Origin: Aquila chrysaetos chrysaetos
Taxonomy: Eukaryota > Chordata > Aves > Accipitriformes > Accipitridae
NCBI RefSeq assembly: GCF_900496995.4
Contig: NC_044029.1
Span: 2,294,001 to 2,358,000 of the forward strand
Length of the DNA: 64,000 nt
Direction of reading: 5' to 3'
The notes beneath the pieces were generated by a model that searched no databases, was not told the DNA's origin, and saw only the letters and a list, made by a program, of their open reading frames with translations. Shown piece by piece: positions 10,375-24,267 of this stretch. Within the stretch, counting starts at the first letter, position 1. Each line of letters starts with the position of its first letter. Both the position numbers and the translations under genes were made by a program.

Positions 10375-12605
10375 GTGGTTTTTAGGTGTGTAGTAGATTA
10401 CAAAGAGAATTTTCACAGATTTTTAAATTGTTTCACTGGCTTTTGTGTTATTCCAGTATAAACTTTAAAACTTGAGAGTGAAATCCCACAGTCCCTCTAA
10501 CAGAATGTATCATTCAATTCCTGCATCCCAAATCCCTAAATGTACATTGAATGATTTAACACATAAAAAGAGTAATGTGCTTCTAACAAACCCAGTGTTT
10601 TTAATTTACTTAATTTGATTATCTGAATATACGTAACATGTTTTTATTGACCAACCAGTTTTTCGTTGCTGGACAGAGACAGACTTCGTTTCTTTCAAAG
10701 TGTTTTAGGAAAAATAGCTTTGAAGGTTTTTGTGTATCTCAGAGACCTTATATAATTTTGCCATGTGCAGTCATGTACATTCCTTTTTGCCCTACTAATG
10801 TGTTATAACCTAAAGAAAAACGGGTAGTTCTTTCTTAAATGCTAATTTTTAGTCTTTTTAAACTTTCCGTGTTAAAAGAGCTTTGGATTTTTAACAGGGC
10901 TGTGGGATAGGATATGAATTAATGTGAACTGGCAGAGAGTAGTAGGGAAGGGTGAGTTGGCCCCTTCTTGCTCTTTGTTGGCTCCTGCCATTACACAGCA
11001 TGGGAGGGCGGAGCAGCCTGCATGGAGCTGGTTTTTTCCCCTTCTACACTTGGCAGACTGTGGCAGGGAATGGCTCCATTCTTTGCTTGTCCTTACTTAG
11101 CGCAGCTACACCATGGATAGGCCTGGCCCAAGATATTTTTCCTCTAAAGTATAAGAAACCCAGCAAGCAGATTGTCAGTCTGCGAGTTGCAATCTGTTTC
11201 CTCATCTGTTTCTCAGAGCAGTGTCTTGCTCGCAGCAAAGCCACAGTTTAGCCTGATGGCCTCAGTGCATGCTGAGAACCACACAAATCTACTTCTATCC
11301 TTGTGCAGAGCCCTGTGATTCATTCAGCTTCCTGCGCAAAATCAGATCACACTTGGATATGGCTTCTAGAGCAGAAAGTATTTAAAATACGGAAATACTT
11401 TATGAAGCTTTAGTTAAAATTTTAACAAAGTTGTTTTCACGTTATAATTTAAATAACAAATGGATCACCTTATCAACAAAAATAAAGGCACTAGTTCTGT
11501 TTTTCATTACAAATAGCGTTGTTTAAAGTAAGAGAAACTTTCTTAGGTTGATTTTATAAAGAGATTGTATTATATGAGGCTTGCAGTAGCAGGGTTCTGA
11601 GCTTACATACTTCTGAGGTCACTTGTTTCTGTGTTAGAAGGTATTTATTTCAGACAACCAGCACAGGTAATAAAATGGCAAGTATTTGTTACATATAGGT
11701 CAATAGGGCATCCAATTAGTCTATGCTTGTTTCTAATTTTAGTTACACTACTTTTAATTAATAGATGGAGGGGTTTGTACTGATGTCCAAAGCAGAGACA
11801 AGCATTCCCAGATTCCCCAATTACCTTCTTTACCCTGTTAGAGTAGGAAACTTAAAAGTCTTTTGGGAACATATTTTTTTCCTTTTGTCTTTCAGTATGA
11901 AATGCAAATTAATGATCACTGCAACACTTAGTTTGTGCTGTTTGGTATTAGTGATAGTTGATTGTTGCCTTGATTCTGCATGTCTGCCCTTCAAATGTAA
12001 GAGCTTCTCTTAAAACTTAACCTTCATTTTGTTATTTTCTACCTTTCTTAGACTTATTTTTATTCTGATAAGTGCTTTCAATCGAAGTGTAAACAAAATT
12101 TTATCTATGGAATTCCTTAGATTTCTTCACAAGTTTGAAACATTTACCATATGTAAAGGTAGCAATGTGGGCAGTATCCAGGACATCTGGCAGAAATCTC
12201 ATTGTTAAGGGCAAGGCAATTCCCAAAGTTTGTGTAATAAATCCTCCCTAGGAGCTCAGTGTGATCTGGGATTCACAGCTCTGTAGTTAATCTCCATGGA
12301 TAAACTTCTCACTTCTCCTTACTCTGGATCTTGTTTTCTGAGTATTGTTCAAGTATACATTCTATTAATTTTCTAAAATGTTAGACCAAATGTAAAAAAT
12401 GACCAGCAAGAACTGTATCTAGTGTATAATCTACCGAGGTCATACTATCTGCCCATAGATAGGATCAAGGTATGGGATGTAGCAGTACTGGGAGGACTGA
12501 TGGAGCTTATAATGGAGTCAGGAAAAATAATAAGAGAAATTTTACAAACATGTTAAGGAGAAGGTAAGGAAAATGCCCAGAAAGCTGAAATGTCTGTAAC
12601 TTAAA

Positions 12606-12638
12606 AGAATTCTTTTAGAATTCTTCTAGAATTCTTGG
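12606..12638 (+). repeat. Three tandem 11-bp units (AGAATTCTTxx)
   Basis: AGAATTCTT occurs three times at exact 11-bp spacing, each with a GAATTC palindrome at its centre. It is a short tandem repeat with a near-helical-turn period. Confidence 0.9.
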
Positions 12639-14424
12639 CTACTAGATAGCTAGTGTCTAACTCTGCAGAGGACCATATAAATCCATTTTGATCACCATCT
12701 TGTTTTCCCTCTTGTCTGACATTGATGATTTTAGTAGTTTGGTAATTCAATAGAATTAATGCTGCTTTATACATTTTTAAAATTGATACATGACATTGCT
12801 GCTTTTAAGTGGTAGTGTTATAGCAGAACTAAGAGGGGCAATAAATGAAATAAAATGAAGAATGATGTAATCTGAAAGGTCTGCTATCTTGTGACTTGTC
12901 AAGGTTGGAAATGTTATGGTGAGCAAATACAGATGCTTTTAAGACAACCATTTTCACAGTCACTGCACTAGTGATGAAGAAGAACATAACCATGTTTCTA
13001 AAAATCTACAGGTAAATTCTGTATTTGCCTCAGTTTCAGTTTGTATGGGTATTCATGGATGAGCTATTAAGGAACTGCTTATGGCTCTAGGCCATTTTTT
13101 TTATTGCCCTGACACAGGCACTAGTTGAAGCATCCTATAAACTGCTTTAATTTATGTTACTGGTATATAATCCCTAAGGGACAATACAGTGTAGAGTGCA
13201 GTTACACTCCCTTTCCTTCATCCTGCTCGCCTGGGGAGGTGACATATACAAGAGTTCCACAGCTGGAATTCCCTTCTGCCATGGAATTTTTCTGCTGGAC
13301 ACTTCCAATCAGAGTACAGATCCTAATCCTGTGTATTACTTCCAGGTAAAATATTTTGACAACTTTTAATATTAAATGTGTAAGGCATAATAAGCAGTGT
13401 TAATTCCTGCCTACTGATATGACATTTTCATGTACATGGATCCTTTTGGGAAGTAGGGAATACATTTTGTTTGAACTTTATAGCCTTTATGGGAAGACTT
13501 TTATTACTTTTTAATTACTTTTTCCTGGTGACAGAATTTTCAGTATGTTCACTTTGCATTTAAGAAGTGATACAACAACTCTTCTGTACCTAATTTAACA
13601 TCTATGAATTTCTAATAACGTACATGTATCTAATATAAGAAAGGTTCTGTGAGATTTAATTCCATAAGGTTGTGCTTTTATTAAAATCATTTTACACTGT
13701 TTCCCATTTATTGCACATACGTTTTCTAAAGAAAGAAAAATGCTAAAAATGACATCTTGAGTGCAATTTCGTTCCAATTTAAAAGACCCAGTGGTAGCTA
13801 TGTTTCTATAGGTGTTGATGTCTGTGCTAGGTGTCTAAGTTCCCATTATAGCCAATGGAGATCTAGCCAATACAGTTAGGGAGCATAGGTTAAGACAAAA
13901 TCCAGGTAGAATTTATCTCCGTTTGTATTTTATAGCTGATTTGAATGAATTCGGAAGTAGTAGGCATTAGCTACTATTACTATTAGGTACTCTATTGATT
14001 ATCTGGTCAAGAGGCAGAATCCTGAATGGTTGAATTTAGACATGCATGAAAAATACATAAAATGCATGATGTTGTATCACATGAGGTTTGTTACCAATAT
14101 GCCAAGTGTGCAAGAATGGAGTTAGGAAAACCTTAGCTGGAGTTGAAATTAGTGAGGGATGGGAAGGGCAAAAGTAAGTATGTTGACAGCAAAAGAAAAT
14201 GTGGACCCACTGCTCAGTGGGGCAGGAGACCTAGTGACAAAGCACATGGAAAAGGCAAGACACATTGCCTTTTCTGCTTTGTTTTTTTGGTGGTAAATTT
14301 TGCCTTCCCAGGTTCCTGAGCCTACTAGCAAAATTTGTGTGGCAATGAAACATTACCCACAGTAGAGGAAGATCAGGGGAACACTTAAATTCAAGGGACC
14401 AATGTTACTGCAAGGCCACTGTTA

Positions 14425-15105
14425 TCTTTGGAAGATCATGTCAAACATGGGAAGTTTCTGATGACTGGAAAAGGAAAATGTCACGCCCATCTTCAGAAAG
14501 GGCAAGAGGAAGGTTCTGGGGTCATCAGGCTCATCAGTCTAACTGAAGTCCTAGGGAAAGTTACAGAGCATATCCTCATGGAAGTAACCTCTAGGCACAT
14601 GAAGGACAAGAATGTGATTGAGAATAGCCAGCATGGATTTACCAAGCTCAAATCATGCCTGACCAACCTTAATTGCTTTCTACAACGAGATAACTGCCTT
14701 GGTGGACAAGGGGAGAACTGTGAATGCTGTTCAACTTTACTTGAGAGCAGTCTCTTTCAGTCAAAATAGTGAGCTATGGACTGAGAGGATGATGAGATCG
14801 GTGGAAACTTGGCTGGACTGCATGGCTCTGAGGGTTGTGATCAACAGTAAAAACTCCAACTGTTGGTGTCTACTAGAGGGTTTCCTCAGGATTCAAAGGC
14901 CAGTATTGATTGCAATATGTCAAGTATAGCAGGTTTCTAGATGCTACCAAACTGGGGAGAAACAGTTCATAAGAAGAATTGCTATGAGGAGGGACCTGGA
15001 CAGGGTTGAGAAATGGGCTGCTTGGAGCCGCTTGAAATTCAGCCGAAGCCATTGTGAAGTCCTGCAGCTGGGACTGAATAACCTCTTGTACCGCTACAGG
15101 CTCTT
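14425..15105 (+). mobile_element. Decayed CR1 LINE fragment (reverse-transcriptase region)
   Basis: Broken reading frames preserve CR1 ORF2 signatures: SRHMKDKNVIENSQHGFTK and SCLTNLN, then a frame-shifted segment matching the catalytic region, then RRDLDRVEKWAAWSRLKFSR and CEVLQLGLNN. Multiple frameshifts and stops and loss of the metal-binding Asp pair show an old, dead copy. It lacks the CR1 3' tail, so both ends are truncated or deleted. Confidence 0.85.
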
Positions 15106-15360
15106 ATGTCAGGTTGGACAATTTTTTGTGGTTTTCTTCTTTTTCTGTCATATTAGTCATTGCAAAAACATCAGTATCACATTTATTCTTTGAGTTTACA
15201 CATTAGTAGTTTCTTTCTCCTGTAAGAATGGTGTGATTGGTGTGTGGGTTTTTTTCCTAACCCTTCATAGCCCAGACAAGTGCTGGAATAGGTTAAGTTG
15301 TAAAGTATTCATGTTGTCACAGTGTGAGAAGTGTTCAAGAAATAGATGCCTTTTAGAGAA

Positions 15361-15363
<3 letters not shown>

Positions 15364-15391
<28 letters not shown>
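15364..15391 (+). repeat. A28 homopolymer
   Basis: Twenty-eight consecutive A residues ~260 bp after the decayed CR1 at 14425-15105. CR1 elements do not end in poly(A), so this is likely an independent tract. Confidence 0.9.
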
Positions 15392-17218
15392 GAATAGTTT
15401 TATAAATTAGAATTTGGAATATCTTCTGGAATAGGTATTTTCCCTCTGCATATTGCCGGAATTTCAAACTTTTGTGATGTAACTTTATGGTGTGTTTGTT
15501 ACTGGTAGTTCTGAGAGTTAACTGTGAGTTTAATGTCTTCCATGTTTACTTGCTGACTTGTCAGGGTCATTGTTTTCTATTTATTGATGTTTTCTATTTA
15601 TAGATATACTAGATATGAGTAGTGAATCTGTGTGTCTAGGTTATTTTTGCAGATTAAAGCCCCCAACATATTAGTATTAGCAGTTTGACCCCAGAATCTC
15701 AATTAAGTCATTGATAAGGTTTCCTAAAAAATGTAATTTACACTTATTTTTAGTTTTCAATTTTCTTGAGTAATTATTTATCCACTTCCATATCCTCCTT
15801 GTCATCTGTATAGCTAATTTGTCAGATTATGCTCGTAAGTAATTTGCAATCACTATGCTTCCTGTTTTGTGCACATTTATTGCAGAGCAGTATCTTGCAT
15901 AACCAAGTGGTCTAATGATCTGCCAGGGATCTTCTCACATAATGTGCACAAGTAACATTTCAGAGAACCAAATATACCAAATGTAGAAATAAAGCATATG
16001 GTATATAGTATATGTATGTGTTACAAATCTGTTGTTTGCCTGTCACAATAGTTAAATCTATCCCCTCTATTTTTACTTTCATGTAGACTATGTAAGTCTT
16101 GATTTCAGAAGGATAGAAATCATGACATAAGCAGAAAATGAAGCCTCTAAAAGAATGGAATAGGCATGTGTTCTGGGTGAGGAGATGTGGCTAGAAGACA
16201 GGTGGAGGGAGAGAGACCTGAATAGGAGTGTTTGGAGTATTTCAGCAAGCAGGCTGTATATAAAAATCTGAAATGGCTCGAGTGCTAGAAATGGTTAGTA
16301 AAGGAAATGGGTATAAGAATTGAGACTGGGAGTAAGAAATGAGACCGGCTGGCCATGGAGGTTAGCATTGGTGAGGAGTGGAAGAAGCAAGTTTAGGAGA
16401 CAAGATACAAAGAACAGGGTGAAAGGAGTTACATTCAGCAGAATAAAGAGAAAATGTATATCCACTGAAATACAGTTTTCATTCAAAGCCTGACATTTTC
16501 ATATTTCCTTGTTATAACAAATATTTGTGAAATGCATTTGCAAACTGTCTTATTTTCTTTTAGTGCTAAAATAGGCAGTGGCTAATAAAGTGCCATCAGT
16601 TGTTCCATTAGTTTCAGTGGAAGAGGTTGTTGTGATGGATATAGAGATCCTAAATCATCTGGTAAAGTTTTGCCAAGATGACACCACATGGGGGAAATGT
16701 CAGGAGTTCTAGTTTGCTTTTTTGTTAGTGGTAAAAATAAGGTTGCTGGTGCAGTTTTTATTTAGCTGCCTGAATGTAGACATTGTATTTTTTTTTAATG
16801 ACACAGTCCTGTAGTCTTTTCTTTCACAAGGTTCTTACCTCAGTTGCAGCCCAGGATAGACAGTGCTCATTGAATAAGCAGTTATTAAATATTTTTTATC
16901 CTTAGTATTCAATGTTTAGCCCCAAGCCTTATTTACTGCACACAATTCAAACTATTCTCTAGAAAAAGAATGATTAATTTTTCTCCTGGGCTTTTGTGGG
17001 GTGTTTGTCACTATGGTATCTGACTGCTTCACAACATTAATGAGTTTACTGTCACAGTACTACCATGACCGAGTAGGGGTGTTAATATCTGCAGTTCACA
17101 AATGCTAACTGAAGCACAGTTACATTAAGGTGAGAAATATCCACTGACTTGGTGTTTCTAACTGGTGACTACAAGGAGCTCACTTTTCACAGTATTAATA
17201 TAACTAGTGTAAAAACAA

Positions 17219-17292
17219 AGGAATGGCTCTTCTTGCTCAGAATGAAGGTCCATCTAGCCAAGTACTCTTCTCCAGTAGTGACTGGGAGTTAA
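17219..17292 (+). mobile_element. Short ancient CR1-like repeat relic
   Basis: The segment containing AATGAAGGTCCATCTAGCC and the following AGTACTCTTCTCCAGTAGTG resembles a widespread sauropsid repeat motif (GGTCCATCTAGCCCAGTATCCTGTC type). It is too short to assign to a family. Confidence 0.4.
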
Positions 17293-18152
17293 GAGGCTGG
17301 TCTTAGAAGAATATAGTAGCAAAGCAAGCATATAGTAAGTAATATTTCCTCCAGTGTACTCTCACAGCTTCCAACAATTTACAGCAGCTTTCTGAAGCAG
17401 ATGTATTGTCTTTGTATTTAATAGCTCCAGTGGATTTTTCTTCCATGCATTTGTTCAATTGGTCTTTGAAGCAATGCAAATTTTTAGCATTCATAGCATC
17501 TCACAGCAAGGGTTTCACATCTTAATGAAGTATTATGTGAAGAACATTCTCTATAAATTAAGTAGCATTTTATATGTTGAAATGTATCAAGATCTTTTCA
17601 GATGTTCAGAGGTTTGTTTCTGGAGTGCAGACACAGATAGAATCCAGTTCTGTGGTGCAGCATTAAACTGCTGTTCCTGTTCTTGTTTAATTGATTTAGT
17701 AAGTACCAACGCACCTTTTAATACCTTTGATTTTTCAAAAAGAAGAGAGTTCTTATTCAGTCATCCCCGTTATAGGGGATAGGCCTTCAACTGTTCCAAG
17801 ATCAGCATTCATTGCACAGGGAAAAATAATGTGGAATCATGTAATTATTAAGGCTAATACATATGTGTAAGCAGGATGACTTAGCACCAGCACTTCAATC
17901 CTTGCCTTTGCAACCTCAATACTTTAATGCGCTTTTCTGTATATATTTATATATATATTTCCATGGAAAAAAAATATTTTTCAACAGAAAAATATATTTC
18001 TTTTGAGAGTATAGATATAGACTGCCTGTGTGGTGGTGAACAGAACATAATGAATTTGCAGATGCCTCTATTAATTTACAAAAAATACAACTCCTAATGT
18101 GTATCTAATATCCTTATAAAAAAATGATGTGGAATTAAAGATATTGGAGGAT

Positions 18153-18191
18153 ATTTTTTTTTTCTTTTTTCTTTTTTCTTTTTTTCTTTTT
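18153..18191 (+). repeat. T-rich (CT6)n polypyrimidine tract
   Basis: Runs of 4-10 T separated by single C residues form an almost pure pyrimidine stretch of ~39 bases. A simple repeat. Confidence 0.85.
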
Positions 18192-21100
18192 GGCAAGTAA
18201 TGATATGCATTTGAACAAGATTCCCATTATATTACCTGAAGCAGCAAAGATGAGGCAAGGAAAATCAAACTTTAATTGTTGAAAGTAATTTGTGAAGATG
18301 GAAATGAAACAGCTGCATGTAGGGGAAGGATGTTACTTTCCTTTCTTCTCTTGTGGGAAACAGTTATTGCAGAAAGAGCACGGTCACTCCCCAGTGATGA
18401 AATGTTTCCTCCTATATATCATGCCCTAGAAAGATAGTTTGAGGCACAAATGGGATATGTATCATTTCCCCACTTAAACTGACAAATTAGAGTTAATGAA
18501 TTACTTCAGGAGTAAGCTTTACAGTAGATGAAGCCAGTCCTGGTCACTGTTACCACGTTGGTACTGCTTAACCAAAAAAGAGAGATACTTCATCATTCAG
18601 CCTCCATGTCTCTGTCATTCAGGCAAGAATAGATGAAAGAAAGGTAAAATGAAAATTTCATTAGACACTTGCAGGCCCAAGAATTTTGACATAATGCCAG
18701 TGTTTGAAGGCACACCCATCCCGTGTGATCTGAAGAAGAATATATGTCATTGATTTGGAGCTGCCTATAACCGTCTAAAAATGTTACTACTTGATTGTGA
18801 CATTATTGTGATAACTGGTTTTGCACACTTCTTGAATTATGGTGAAGATTATCAGAAATGCAACCAAGAAAGAGGATTTGGATCCAGATGCAGATTTTGC
18901 AGAAAATCCTGGAGAAACAATGGGACGTACTCAGTATGATGCCATTGTCTGATTTCTTCTAAATCCCAAGAAACTGATCTTGGGGAGCAGGTTCAGGCTT
19001 GGGCATCAGCTGGGTTTAGAGGGGGACTATTGAGAAAGAGGGAGTGGAATCATAAGAAATGCAGTGAGTTCGAGAACCTCACAGGTTAGGGTTCCTTTAC
19101 TCACCACTCATTATGATCAAGATCACATATGTCTATTATTTAAAAAAATACACTGCTTGAAAGGCAAATTTACTTTGAAGAGATGGAAGCATGTACTTAA
19201 AAAGCACACATCTTAATGCTTTATTCAGTTCAAGGACTGAAGTGGCAAATGTTTCATAGGGTTAAAGTTGCAGATGTTTGGTCAAGTGATCTGTATGTGT
19301 ATTTTACACCTGCTTCTACATCTAACAAGCCACTGCTTAATGAGTTGCCCCAAAGGATAGTAGTTTATTTTGGGATATTTGCTTCTCCACTCCAAGTGTG
19401 CAGAGTGCCAAAATCTTCATATTAAGATGGAAGTATGTTGCACTAGATTTGAAAATACTGCAATCTTTTCTTCTTTTTTAAAAAAATATATTTAAATATA
19501 TTTTTAAAATAAAGATAATAGTTTAAAACAAGTAATTTTTTTGCTGAAAGGTCTGGGAATTTATATAATTAAAGGGCTCTCAGCATCAAAACAAAAAAAT
19601 TGTTAGATTTCAGAAATACTTCTAAAGCATTAACTTGCGAAAAAAAGACTCAGCCATGCTGAAATAAGAACATTTTCTTTTCATCCTGTATTTTCCCTTG
19701 TTGAATGTGTCTCCTACAATCAGAAGAAAAATCTTTGGCTTCTATTGCTCACTGACTCAAACTAGACCAGTGACTTCTTCAGTTAGTGTTTAGGAATAAG
19801 TTTTATTTGGTTGAATTTTTTAGTACTGTTTCTCAGAAAATACTAGATACTCATCTCATAGCTAAACAAAATTGAGCCAGTTTGTGATGTGACTATTTTA
19901 ACAATGGTAGATACTCAAACTCTTAATTTTTCTGTTTGTGAGGATTATATAATGGAAAAATGGGCTTTTTGTTGTCAGTTTTCAAAACATACTTGGAGCT
20001 GACTTTAATCATATGGTTTCTTCACTCTTTTGATCAAGCCTGAGGGTGTACAAGAACTCCAAGACCTAGACCCTCAGCAGCAGTTATGACAAGGTATCCT
20101 TGCCACAGAAATAATTTAAGTGCTCCAAAACTCTGTAAGAGTTACATAGGTATAAATGTCGGAAAAGGATTAACAGCAACAGAAATCTTGTGATGTGTTT
20201 CCAATGCATAAATAGTTTTTGCCACAAAACAAACTGTTGCAACAGTTGCTTCTCCTCCTCTTGCTTTAAAGCTCATCTGGTTGTAACAGGGCATAGACTC
20301 AGGAAATAAGTTTTGAGAAAAGCAAGTGTGGTTGCTAAGAAATGTCTGCTTTTTAAACAGCCAAGGGAACATCCTCTCTGTTAGACTACCTACTTCAGTG
20401 GACAACCTCCAGGGAATGAATCAGCTAATTATGATATTGGTAAGAGACAAACAGAGCTTTCTTTCCCTTCCTTCAGTAACTACATATTGTTTTCATAGAT
20501 TTTTTTCTCATCATTATCCCTCCATTTCCCAGTATAACTGTTTTTCTCCCCTTCCTTTCTCTCACTGTGACACCAGCTTGAAAAGGGGGAAAAAGTTAGG
20601 AAGTGAAGAATCCTGAAGTTCCTTATGCCAACCTTGAAAAAGAGGAGCTTGCTGCAGATACTCACCCCAAGGCCAGGGAGTCCAGTATGAAAAAATTGAA
20701 GATCTAAGTTAATGCTTTTGGAGAATGCAGAAGGCACTAGCTTTAACAATGCCATGGAAAAATTGAACATAATCAGGGCAGAATTCATTGGGAAGCTTGA
20801 AAGAACAGACACAATGCTGGGCAAAAGTGATAAGATCAGGGATACAGGATTGATTTGGGAAGTGGGGCATGATAACTTGCTGGACAGAGAGGTAGAGATC
20901 CACTTTCAGAACCTTCCTCAAAGACTGATGAAAGCTAAGAAGTGGCAAATAAATTTATTTAGAGAGTGACAAGAAGATACACGTGAGTGGTTGGATGTCA
21001 TCTGGTTTTTGCCCAACAGACCTGTAGCACATGTGAATGAATCTGCCTAGCTACTTGGGAAAATGCCAAAACCAAAACCACCAGCTCTGAAAAAAGGCAG

Positions 21101-23409
21101 AAGGAAGGAGCTGAGTCCCTTTGTGGTATTTCTGTTTAAATGTATTCTTGGGTTTAAAAAAAACTCAGGAGAGAATGAGACAGCAGGCCTCAGGATTACT
21201 CTTTAAAGGATGGAGCCAGAGTGTCTAGACCTCTTTGGAAGGAAGTATATTACTTTGCTTAGTCTTCAATTCATAGTAGCTAATTAACAAAATCTCCTTT
21301 GAAAATATGACTTTCTTAAATGACACAAGATGTCACCATTTCTGGATAAGTTCCCAATAAACTCTAAAGAGGAATTAAGAACAATTATTCCAGAAGGTCA
21401 GCTCATAGTACACATCTTTGTCCAAGTTTCACTTGACTTGCGAGATGCTGTGGCCTTGTCAGTAGTTTCAGCAACCATCATGCAGCATGCATTGCTACGG
21501 TCTTCTGGGATTCTTGGAAAAGTCCAGAATACAGCTGAGATCTTCCTGAGAAGAATGAACCTCTTGGTAAAACTGACAATTCATTATATTCCTGAAAAGT
21601 ATCTTTAGTTATTTTGGGGTCTTTGGGGATTTCCTTTCTCAGCTCCATAGAAAGCAATCTATATACAAGATTCATTTCAGACTATTGCACTACCACACTT
21701 ACTGGGCATCAGATGAGCCTCCTACAGAGCATATGAAACTCTGTAAAGGATTGCTTTATTTTCACTGTAACTAAAAGGCAGATGCTACCTTTCAAAGCAG
21801 TTGGATTGACACTCACATAGGGAGTTGTCAGGAACTATTTTAAATGAGTGCTGATTTATCAGAGCAGCAAAGGGGGCTGTCCTGTCTCAGTGCATTCTTT
21901 TAATCATATGCAATTTTAGTCACACGGCCTCACATTTGGATCATCACAGGCAGATGCATTATAGTTTTAATGACAAATCTCTTTCCCTTTGCAACTCTAT
22001 TAGGGCACATTATTGCACATCTAAACATACAGAACTTGACAATAATATGAATGATAAAAATATTTGTTTTTCATTTAAAGTTGGTATTTAAAGTGCTCTT
22101 GGTTAATTTATGAAGAATTATTTTCTTTCTAAAAGTGTTTTCAGTTTAGTTTTGATGGGCGTCATGTGAAGAGTTTTTAGCTAGATTTCAAAGTGCTGAA
22201 AAAAACTGTAAACAAACACATTGGACTAAGATTAGTGATTTGTGACCCACCTTAAAAATTATCAGAAAATGAAATAATGGCCTGACTTTATCTTCTCATT
22301 TGAAATGTAATCTGTCTCTTAATTTGGTATTGTGTGCCTGTGCTGAAGTTGGCCGTATGTGATACAGTATCTGATTTTTTCCATCATATTGAAGTGATTG
22401 ATTTTTGAACAGATTTTTTTGGTCAGTAAGCATATGCTCTGAGTAGCAATTACTGTACCCAAAGAGAGTTTTGCCATGCATCCCTTAAAATTGATTCTCA
22501 GGCTTAAGCTGTGATCATTTATCTTTAGCATAACAGCTGAAGACTTGCACACCTAAACATTAATTCACATTCCAAGTGAACAAAATGTCTTTTGGCTAAC
22601 AGCAATGTATTCTGTAACTAGACACTGAACATATAAATGATACTGTGTAACTGAGTGTTACTTCTCCCATTTGTGCCAAATATTACACATCTTAAATTCT
22701 GTTAGAGTTTTGATGATTAGATTCTCTTCTCCATTTGAAACACTATCAAGTTGTGTTTATGTGTTTCACTGTTAATCAATAGTGAGCTAGACTATCAATT
22801 TCTCAATAGGTCAGTATTTTCCACTGCAGCTTAAAAACTTAAATGTAAATAATTGTTCACTTTATCATCATATTCTTTTCTGTTGAGGAATGTTACTTAA
22901 ATGCTAATGAGACAGGGCTTGGTAATAAAAGAAAGTAATGCAAGTAGGAGAAATCATACTGAACAAATTTTGCAAATAGATTTGAGTGATGTCTTGCCTA
23001 TGGAGGAAACCTTGAAAATTCTGGAGATGAGCGCAGTCACAGATAGGTAGCTCTGTGTCCATTTTATAGATCTATGCTTCAGTGAAAAGAACAAGTTCCT
23101 TTCCCTAGAGACACACATTCCTCAAATGATACGAGGACATTGAAGGTACATATCCTTTCCCCCCCCACCCCCATCTTTTTTCAAGAAAGCAGAGGTGTCT
23201 GTCTGTATGTCTGTAGGTGTGCATGAATGTGTGACATAGCCATGAAGGGCAGGTAGACCTACGGAAACAGGTAGTAACATTAAAGTGGATAAAGATTTTT
23301 TTTTTTTTTTAAGCCAGCTGTAATGAAGAAATACCAGCTTTTTCCCTTGAAGAGTGCTAGTTTTTATGATACTTGTAGTGATCTAAGTCTCTCAGCATAG
23401 AAATGACTT

Positions 23410-23520
23410 GGAATGTAAGAGAATCCAAACCAGTAGTTAAGCTGATAACCATATCACTCACCTCTCATGTGGAGACGCAGGTTCAAGTCTCCGGTCTGTC
23501 ATTATCCCAAGAGAGTTTTC
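23410..23520 (+). mobile_element. tRNA-derived SINE-like relic
   Basis: A pol III B-box-like sequence, GGTTCAAGTCTCC (23472-23484), is preceded by CACTCACCTCTCATGTGGAG, the layout of a tRNA-derived SINE head. An A-box-like AGTTAAGCTGATA lies ~37 bases upstream. No cloverleaf is complete, so this is not a functional tRNA gene. Confidence 0.4.
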
Positions 23521-24267
23521 TAACCACTAGTTAACCCAACACACACTTTTTCCCTGGTCCAAAGATTATATATAGTTACATAAACGTATTGAAATAGTTT
23601 AAAAAAATTAAAAACAAAGCTTACAAGCATTATTGGTCAGGACACTTTCTTGGAAAAGATAACAGTGGTAAAGGGGGACTTTAATCTTCCCGTCATAATC
23701 CAGCAGTCTTGAGTTTCACATTCTAGTCTTTCCTGTTTAAAAAAGTAGAAGCAACAAAAAAAAACCCAACCCACTTCAGAATGATTTTTAGTTTAAGTTT
23801 CACCTAGAGAAGTGGATTATCAAAAACTCAAAAAGTGGAAGTCAAACACTTTACTGGATTCTAAAGGCAATATGTTGCCAAGTAAGGGAGTGTTCTGCTT
23901 GTACTATATTGAATCCTTTCTAAAGTACGCTTCTCAAGTCCATTATTTTTGTGTGATGACATTTTTGAATAAGAAATGTGTTAGTGCTTCCACAGTAGCT
24001 TCAGAAATGTTAGCACTGTTTGAAGTGGACTTGCACTTTTCTCTGTGGTGTGGACTTCAAAGAAGTACAGAACTCTGAACCTCTCAAAGTATTATGACTA
24101 TATTTTTATAGACTTAGCAAGAACTACACAATTATGCATGTATCAGTCATACATTTGATTTGTTTAGGCACTGAACAAGATTTAAAACTGTTCCCTTTTC
24201 AGATGGGTATCATCAGTCTGTTCTTGTCCATGGTGAAGTTTTATATTTGTACAATAATTTTCATCTG

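Larger units (their letters stand above)
6504..14424 (+). other. ANKS1B: ANKS1B intron 1, proximal part
   Basis: AT-rich intronic DNA with simple repeats and short chance frames. A moderately GC-rich block at 10940-11270 holds overlapping 99- and 66-codon frames on opposite strands with no recognised domain. No transposon could be named here. Confidence 0.75.
15106..24267 (+). other. ANKS1B: ANKS1B intron 1, between first CR1 relic and CR1 copy A
   Basis: Apart from the A28 tract, the (CT6)n tract, the CR1-like scrap at 17219 and the SINE-like relic at 23410, I see only AT-rich intronic sequence. Opposing frames at 20480-20969 (114, 79 and 85 codons) overlap one another and match nothing I know. 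Confidence 0.7.

Noticed and set aside
20480..20969. Overlapping open frames on both strands (up to 114 codons)
   Set aside because: The frames overlap each other on opposite strands, none matches a known family and there are no gene signals.
23410..23520. Functional tRNA gene
   Set aside because: The B-box-like core is present but acceptor and anticodon arms do not pair, so only a SINE-like relic is called.
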